DNA from: Pyricularia pennisetigena
Taxonomy: Eukaryota; Ascomycota; Sordariomycetes; Magnaporthales; Pyriculariaceae
Direction of reading: 5' to 3'
NCBI RefSeq assembly: GCF_004337985.1
Contig: NC_043742.1
Span: forward strand, 7,130,641-7,194,640
Length of the DNA stretch: 64,000 nucleotides
Below are positions 57,801 to 64,000 of this stretch, one piece after another (positions within the stretch are counted from its first letter, which is position 1; each line of letters opens with the position of its first letter). The position numbers were made by a program, and so were the translations under genes. The notes below the pieces were generated by a model. The model did not search any database. It had not been told where the DNA came from and saw nothing but the letters and a program-made list of their open reading frames with translations.

Positions 57801-58445
57801 CGGTGTACAGCAAGCCATTCTACTCGCTGTTGGGTTGCAAAGGAAGGACATTGATGCAGTGTCGTCGGAGCTGTCGCTTCCATCTTCGCAGCTTCTTGCC
57901 ATGTTTATTAAGATCATGCGCAAGATCACGGCGCATTTTGAGACGCTCGTGACGCAGGCTGTTGATGCCGAAATGCCCAAGCCCAAATCGATCGGAGTCA
58001 GTCGAGAGAACGCACTAGGTGCGCACGACGATGAGATTGTTGATAACAGATTTGTGCCCCTGGCCAAGGGGCTTGGTGAGGAGCTGGAGGAGGTTGGTGA
58101 TGAGGCGCTCAAGGAATACAGAGCAAAGCAGAAGGAGCTCATTGACTCGCTTCCACTCGACCAGTGAGTTCCCCGTGGATGTTACGTTTCACCAAAACGA
58201 TACTCTAAGCTAACGCAGACATCAGATTCGAGATTGAGGGGGGAGCTTCCGAATGGAAAGAGGCAGAAAAGGCGATCGCCAAAGCTGCTTCTAAAGGTGA
58301 AACCCCAGCGTTGACCGTCAGCGTTAAGAGTCAAAAGACGAAACGGAAGGCTGGGCAGCAGACAGCCGCTGAGGTGTACGAGGAGGCATTTGGCGAGAAA
58401 AGACATAAAAAGGCCAAGAAGTCCAAAAAGGAGAAGGGGGCGTAA
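54858..58445 (+). CDS. KRE33: RNA cytidine acetyltransferase (18S rRNA and tRNA ac4C), Kre33/NAT10
   Basis: Six exons, 54858-54874 (17 nt), 54955-55300, 55394-56560, 56622-57341, 57412-58163 and 58226-58445, encode 1073 residues. Order: TmcA-like N-domain (DSRIPALIKNGIQ, NKSVLWAYKKQLLGF); DEAD-like ATPase with P-loop TAARGRGKSA and Walker B VVIDEAAAIPLP; GNAT domain with RIVRIATNPDYVSMGYGTRAL; tRNA-binding C-domain; Lys-rich nucleolar tail (KRHKKAKKSKKEK). It acetylates cytidines in helix 34/45 of 18S rRNA and, with Tan1, in tRNA. The first coding exon holds five codons plus two bases and would be missed by simple ORF calling. All joins keep conserved residues in frame. Confidence 0.95.
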
Positions 58446-59500
58446 TTCATTTGTTTTCTGTTTTTCTGTTATATACGCATTTAAACTGGCGTCCGGTCAT
58501 GATCTTGGCAGAGTGTTGAGCAGGTTATATAAGCTTCTACCCGTTCAGACGAGCCCTGTTGTTTGAGATGGCCGCTAATAAAGAACGGGCACAAAAGGCA
58601 GCCCGCTGGCATGCCGTACAATACACAGGCACCCAACTAGGTACCTTAGGCGTCTGGGTAACTCTTAAGATGCACAGCTAATTGGAGGCACCTGCTCAAA
58701 TATGGACGCGGCCAATGGCGGCGGCTCATTCACAACCCTGCGTTTTTTTTTTTTTTTTTCTGTTTTCTAGTCTTTTATGCCGGGTAATAATTACATCTCC
58801 TTTCCTGGGTGACATCAAAGCGCACGAAGACCATCATCAGAAGCGGGGCCTGTATTGATGGGGGGTGGCAGGTGCTTAACAAAACAATCAACGTCAGTGT
58901 CTGCTAGGGCGGCGGTGTAAAACTTGGGCACCTGGCCTCGCTATACTCTTTCCTAAACTTTTATTTATAGTCTATCCTAAAATGCTTGTTTCCTGTTCGG
59001 TTGACCGGTGTAGGTTTCCTAGCTCCCGAGAGGGGACAAAGGAGAAAAAAAAGGGGACCATTTTGCTGGCGTCACATGTGTCGAGATGACCCCCCTTGTC
59101 TGACGCAGNNNNNNNNNNNAAAAAAGGACAAAATAAAATAAAATGAAATTGGCCAACTTGTGTACACGCTAGTCTAGTTCTCCAAAAGACAACGGAATTT
59201 ACCAACCTCGGCCTCAACCGACCAGGCGCAAATTCGCTTCCTCGCGGCGCCTCCCCGTCCTGTACCAATCAGCCGGCGCCGTCTTCGCCGTAACTTTCGC
59301 TAATCCCCAAAAGTCGATCTGGCATAACGAGTGTTCGCTCACCAGACAAGAACTAGCGAAACCACCCCCCACGCGAGGCCGTCACGAGAGATCAACCCCG
59401 CTGTTCGGAGGCGGAACGCTAGTCACAGTTACGAAGTAAAGCCGCCTAGTTGCTCAACAAATAATACTCGCCAGGAGCCACGACTATTTGTTTCTTCAAG
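58446..59500. other. Intergenic region with a second small gap
   Basis: About 1.05 kb between KRE33 and SLC1, both plus. It contains CTAGGTACCTTAGG at 58639-58652, a T17 tract at 58743-58759 and 11 N (59109-59119) next to an A-run. No gene seen. Confidence 0.55.
59109..59119. other. Assembly gap (11 N) beside an A-run
   Basis: Eleven undetermined bases followed directly by AAAAAA. Most likely an unresolved homopolymer. Confidence 0.95.
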
Positions 59501-60481
59501 ATGCTGGAGTACTTATACTACTTCGCCGGCGGCTACACCAGCCTTGTGATCGGCCTCTACATGCTCTCGTTCGCGATACCCACGGCGGCCTTCGTGGCGC
59601 GCATACTCGCATCATACATCTGCCTGATCATCGCGGCGAGCTTTGGTGTTGTGTGCTCAATCCTCCTGCGACTTTTCGGCGCCGAGCAAAATGCGCAACA
59701 TTACACCGCCCGAGTCTTCAAGTGGCTCATGCTCGTCGCCACCGGCGTCACGTTCGAGATCATAGATCCGAAAGGCCACCTCTCCAAAGAAGAGAATCGA
59801 CCCGCAGTTCTGGTCGGTAACCACCAGACGGAGTTGGACGTGCTCATGCTGGGCTGTTTGTTTCCTGAGCACTGCAGCGTCACGGCCAAGGCTAGCTTGC
59901 GTCGCACGCCTTTCCTTGGTTGGTTCATGAGCTTGAGCGGCACGATATTCATTGACCGCAAGAACAGCGCGGATGCGCGACAAGCCATGAGCGGTGCAGC
60001 AAACCAAATCCGGACAAAAAGGCAGACGGTCTACATATTTCCCGAGGGCACGAGGAGTTACACTCGAGAGCCGATGCTTTTGCCGTTCAAGAAGGGAGCC
60101 TTCCATCTCGCTGTCCAGGCCCAAGTGCCCATCGTGCCGTGCGTGGTGGCGAATTACAGCCACGTACTCTGGATCAAGGGCCTGGTGTTTAACGCTGGCA
60201 AGATTCCCGTCAAGGGTATGTTTATCCCAACTCCCCTACCCTTTGCCCTGCCTTGTTGTTAACCAAGTATTCATCTCGGTCTAGTTCTCGATCCCATCCC
60301 TACCACTGGAATGACTGCTGCGGATGTAGACGGACTCTGTAAAAAGACGTACGATATGATGCACCAAGAGCTCATCACCCTGACCTCCAAGGCCCGTGGA
60401 GAGCCCGTCACGGTTCCGTCGTCGATGTATTCCACTGGCATCATCGAGGCAACCAACGGCAAACCGAATAACTCATCATGA
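59501..60481 (+). CDS. SLC1: 1-acyl-sn-glycerol-3-phosphate acyltransferase (lysophosphatidate acyltransferase)
   Basis: Two exons, 59501-60215 and 60285-60481, encode 303 residues. Two N-terminal hydrophobic segments (~10-32 and ~35-57) are followed by the PlsC domain: motif I NHQTELD (His108, Asp113), motif II with GTIFIDRKN, motif III FPEGTR (180-185) and motif IV VPIVPCVV. It converts lysophosphatidate to phosphatidate at the ER or lipid droplet, two steps before the DGAT reaction. Length equals yeast Slc1. The exon 2 part (LDPIPTTGMTAADVDGL) is typical of the family end. Confidence 0.95.
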
Positions 60482-61567
60482 CATTTTGTTTTCGTCGCAC
60501 AGCATGAAATGGAGTTGCAGTATCAAATGAGACAAGTGAGGACTCGTGTCCCTTTTTTTTTCTCTCTTTTTTTTCTTGCATAGGTTGAGACGGCACCGAG
60601 CGACGCATACTAGAGTTTGTACACTCAAACGCTGAAAGAATTCGGAGATGGTGTTGTGGTAGGGCTTTGCGAGGGTGAAGCAGGAGCAAGTTCGGAATTG
60701 ATGTCTTTTGTGTTTCGGTGCCCGCCTTTTCAGGTGTTTTTGGCTTCTCCCAGTGATTTCTTTTTCCTCGGTCCTTTTCTTTGTAATCCCCTCCGGGTTT
60801 CTCACACCACATAAGAGGCATGGGTTAGAAAAGAGGAGCCAAACGCATTTGATACCCCTTTCCATAGATAAAGATTTACGATCGATCATGCACTTGGGGA
60901 TTGTTTCTGGGTTGCGTCACTAGCTATAATCACATGTGTGAGTGTCTCAACCCAATCCAGCTGGTCAAACTTCCCCCCTCGTAATCAATAATCAGCAAAG
61001 AGTACGAAGAAAGAGCAATCTGTCCGAAGTGCCTTGCAAATCAAGGGGGCCGCATAGTCAGATTTTTCAGGCTCAGCCACTCGAATGTGTTCGTTTGCAT
61101 GGATGTAGAGTGCTAAAATCGTTGGCCGGCAGGCCGGCTTGGCCAAGTGCTGCGCCCCGGCTTACTTTGACGGTAGCGAGGCAACAATGGTCACTTGTAT
61201 AGAAAAGAGAAATTAAGAGGATGATCATCCAACAGGTCCTGTGCGAGGATCAAGTGATGATTTCCTCGTGTACCGAGTGCAAGAAACAAAAAGACAGTAA
61301 CTGGCAAAGAGACTTGTTGGCAGCAGTCTGTTCTCACTAACCCTCGCTGTTGTCTCCGCGCCGCGCCGATCCCCAACAAAATACAGGGACAAGATAGAGC
61401 AACACAGAAGGAAGAACGAGAAGACTTAACAATCGCATCATCAATCGCCACCGAAGTCTGCATTTACTACTGGTATTAACTAAGCGTACTGGAATTTGAG
61501 GATCACCTCTAGCCAGTCCCATCTCCCTGAGCGAATCATCGAAAGGCCAGGTCAGGCATCCATCGTC
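60482..61567. other. Intergenic region, no gene seen
   Basis: About 1.1 kb between SLC1 and the small acylated protein gene, both on the plus strand. Only pyrimidine-rich stretches near 60550-60578 stand out. Confidence 0.55.
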
Positions 61568-62196
61568 ATGGGCTTCCGCGACCTCTTGTCATGTTGCGGA
61601 GGATGGGCGCGAAACGAGTCAATCGATTCCAAGGATTCCAACGATCGGCTTATGACGGCACGACCTCGCGCACCAGCAATTACAATCACGACCAGCGATG
61701 GCGACAGCAGCAGCTTCGGACCGACTGGAATCAGGCGGCCACGAGACTCTGCCTCGGGGCGCAGAAGAAGCCTGAAGCCGATCGACGAGGAGGAACAGGC
61801 GGCAATCAGGCGATACAAATCGCTCATTCAAGACAGAAAACCCAAGGAGTTGAACAGTTTGTACTTTGGTGAAGAAGGTCCCGGCACTGACATGGTCGGG
61901 AGAAGGGTTACCGGTGTAGGAGGAGGAGGGATTCAGCAGAATGTGATTAAAGACAAGGCAAGCAGCACGCCTTACGGCAACGACAGCAGTGGCTTTGCGA
62001 ACAACGGAGTCAGTTCTGGGCATGGAGGGCTGGTCATGGCAAGTCCCAAGTTATTTTTTTAGTTGTTCGGACCTTGTTATCCGAGACAAGGCTGTCGGAA
62101 GCTGACATGTGAATATTTCTTTTTGGTTAGTATCAACATGTGACTAGCGGAGGTTCATTACAGTATGACTATGCGGGAACGCGGGAGGATTATTGA
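61568..62196 (+). CDS. Small predicted N-acylated protein of unknown function, with a GC-AG intron
   Basis: Proposed exons 61568-62038 and 62131-62196 give 178 residues. It starts MGFRDLLSCCGGW: Gly2 suits N-myristoylation and Cys9-Cys10 palmitoylation, so membrane attachment is likely. A Ser/Arg-rich stretch, then EEEQAAIRRYKSLIQDRKPKELNSLYFGEE (helical), then a Gly/Ser tail. If unspliced, the frame ends at TAG 62060-62062 (164 residues). Splicing with donor GCAAGT, branch GCTGAC (62101-62106) and acceptor TTAG (62130) keeps phase and adds YQHVTSGGSLQYDYAGTREDY. The dual-acylated start recalls membrane-anchored scaffolds such as Ragulator/EGO subunits, but I cannot claim that identity. Confidence 0.72.
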
Positions 62197-63409
62197 GGCA
62201 TTAGCTGGGGCTTGGCAGGGCAGGGCGCTGAAATAGGAGCAAGGGTTTGTGGGAATATATTTATCTGTCTTGGTTGACAACTAAGGTTCTGGTTCCTGGG
62301 GCGGGCGGGCAGCTAGCTTGCTGGCTGAATAATTCCAACGTGGACATTGGCTTCTGGAGGGGGCACTTGGAAGTTCGATTCCATAGCTCGGAGCCTCAAT
62401 GCCGCTTACAGAATGAACCGTTCGGGGAAGGCGCCGGCACAGCGGGAGGGCGAGCCCGATTTGTGTGGGGTCGTTGGGAGCAATTTAGAAGTGGCTTTTT
62501 GAAGGTACAGACCTACTCTACCAACCTATCTAGGTAGATATCTGTGGTCAAGATGAATTTTGATAAGCTTAATGCGGATGCGGAGTACATCAATCCACCA
62601 TCGCACGTGTGCAGGGTAGCTGTACCTGTCTGTGTTGGTTCTCCGCCGGCTCCCGGAATCACTTGGCAAATAATTAATTATACTCGCATAGGCAGCTTCC
62701 GCTTCTAGAAATAGTAATCCACTGCTAGAGTGGAGTCGGTACACCAAGAACAGACCACAACATTCAACCCAAAGCTGGCCAAGCTGCGTCGCGCGAGGAT
62801 TCCAATGAGCATGGCGATTAGTTATATTTTGTTTTCGAACGCGTTGAAATCGACACTGCAAGGTTTGCCCTACGGATTCTTCGGTCGTTATCGCCGTCTT
62901 CGACTCAGTTGCCGTTGAACCCAAGAACCCCCCCGCCATCTCCACGGGCCGAGTGGGCAAGTATAATCCCACACTCGCTTCCCGGAGCGGAGATTAAGGT
63001 TGCGATGTGACACCCACTTCAGAACGAGGCGCGTGTTGGTGTGCGTGCCCTGACGACCTTTACCCATTCCGTGCCACCATGCCCAGCGGACCACCTATCG
63101 AACGTCTTTCCACCTACCAGCGTTCGCCATTCTTGACCTGGTGCCTCCACAAACCGCGACCACGGTTGGTGCCACCCTGCCTGCTTAATACGTTGCATTG
63201 GCCCCCGAAAGGATACCACCTCCGAGTTTCCCGGGCCAGAACCCCGGTGACGGTCACTTGCTAAGGGGCGGCACGCGTTTCTTTATAGAGGCGGCTCATG
63301 CCTCCCCAAACATCCACAGCACATTTTTCTTGCTCCAGCAACCAGCCTACAAAGCACCTTTTCTCGGATCTTACTCAAGACCCTGTGGTCTTGACGAGCT
63401 AAAGTCGCC
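62197..63409. other. Intergenic region, no gene seen
   Basis: About 1.2 kb before the AA8 gene. It contains CTATCTAGGTAGATATC at 62526-62542. Short frames here look like chance. Confidence 0.55.
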
Positions 63410-64000
63410 ATGAGGACTCTTGCGCCCTTTATTGCTACGCTACTGGTCGCCGTGACCTGTAAGTGGTGACAACCCTACAACTGCCCCGCGTTGTCAACCA
63501 CGCATTGACTAACTTCCTGACCCCTTTTCCTCTCTGGGTAGATCTGCAGCCCTCGTTGGCGCAGGGTCCGTTGCCAAAGGTGTACACTGACCCTGAGACG
63601 GGCATCGTGTTCAATACCTGGAGTGCAACTGATGGACCAATTCAGGGCGAAGGCTATGGATCTGTAAGCCTGGGAGGCTTCACCTTTGGCATGGCGCTGC
63701 CTTCCGATGCGCTCACCGTCGACGCGAATGAGTTCATCGGGTATCTTGTAAGTAGGCCTCGGCAGCACGCGTCCGTCTGGGAGAGGATGCTTACTCGGCC
63801 ATCTTGCGCCCTGGCAGGAATGCTCTACCCCGACTACCCCTGGTGAAGGATGGTGCGGCGTCTCGATGGGTGGTTCCATGACTCGGGCGCTATTGCTTGT
63901 TGCTTGGCCTCACGAGGACGAGGTTCTCACATCGTTCCGCTACGCCACGGGCTACGTCGTCCCCGAGCTGTACAAGGGCGACGCAAAGCTCACACAGATC
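63410..64000 (+). CDS. Secreted haem-b cytochrome domain protein (AA8; cellobiose dehydrogenase-type), 5' part only
   Basis: Exons 63410-63458, 63542-63747 and 63818 to beyond the window end encode at least 146 residues. A signal peptide (MRTLAPFIATLLVAVT, with the join giving YLQPSLAQ) precedes the DOMON-like cytochrome fold of cellobiose dehydrogenase: YTDPETGIVFNTW, GGFTFGMALP (a Met suited to axial haem ligation), GEGWCGVSMGGSMT with Cys pairs, LLLVAWPHEDEVLTSFRYATGY. In CDH this domain passes electrons from the flavin dehydrogenase to lytic polysaccharide monooxygenases during cellulose oxidation. Because the gene is cut at 64000, full CDH versus a stand-alone AA8 (with or without CBM1) cannot be decided. 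The hydrophobic axial partner His lies beyond the edge. Confidence 0.85.

Noticed and set aside
62366..62385. GTTCGATTCC, considered as a tRNA B box
   Set aside because: No pairing T-stem, no A box at the right distance and no acceptor-stem complementarity.
1..64000. CRISPR arrays, rRNA genes, prokaryotic operons, biosynthetic gene cluster
   Set aside because: Spliced eukaryotic housekeeping genes throughout; no direct-repeat arrays, rRNA sequence or clustered pathway enzymes seen.

Overview
The window is nuclear DNA of a filamentous ascomycete, most likely a Sordariomycete. The genes carry few, short introns (roughly 50-140 nt) with GTAAGT/GTATGT-type donors, CTGAC/CTAAC branch sites and CAG/TAG acceptors. 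Proteins are mostly Ascomycota-wide housekeeping types, spaced by 0.3-3 kb gaps rich in A/T tracts and TACCTAGGTA-like words. I could not fix the genus from sequence alone; a Magnaporthales relative is a guess. Two N runs (25894-26031, 59109-59119) mark assembly gaps.

Layout, 1-25 kb: a GNAT-domain protein (+), S-formylglutathione hydrolase (+), an Afi1/SPA DENN-family polarity protein (-), an EF-hand myosin regulatory light chain-like protein (+), a TPR-J co-chaperone of DNAJC7 type (+), SEC63 (+), RNA polymerase subunit RPB6 (-) divergent from TFIIIA (+), and a vacuolar-type ZIP zinc transporter (-).

25-46 kb: a gene-free block with the larger gap, mitochondrial nuclease NUC1 (+), polyadenylation factor PFS2 (-), a DGAT1-type acyltransferase (+), an acidic orphan (-), peroxin PEX8 with a C-terminal SKL (-), a small conserved-looking membrane protein (+), a hexapeptide-repeat sugar/maltose O-acetyltransferase (-), isoprenylcysteine methyltransferase STE14 (+) and a phosphoinositide phospholipase C (-).

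46-64 kb: a 3.3 kb gene-poor stretch, a Thr-rich GPI-type cell-wall protein (+), an LCHN/DENND11-type protein (-), the RNA cytidine acetyltransferase KRE33/NAT10 (+), lysophosphatidate acyltransferase SLC1 (+), a small predicted N-acylated protein with a GC-AG intron (+), and the 5' part of a secreted haem-b (AA8, cellobiose dehydrogenase-type) gene cut by the window end (+).

There is no operon logic, secondary-metabolite cluster, CRISPR, rRNA or recognisable tRNA. Functional links are loose: RPB6, TFIIIA and KRE33 all serve transcription/ribosome production and share RRPE-like promoter words; SLC1 and DGAT1 are two steps of triacylglycerol synthesis. The observations most worth following are a 129-codon open frame directly continuing the DNAJC7-like CDS beyond its TGA (possible readthrough adding a membrane tail) and the GC-AG intron at 62039-62130. 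I did not find a convincing new multi-gene system.
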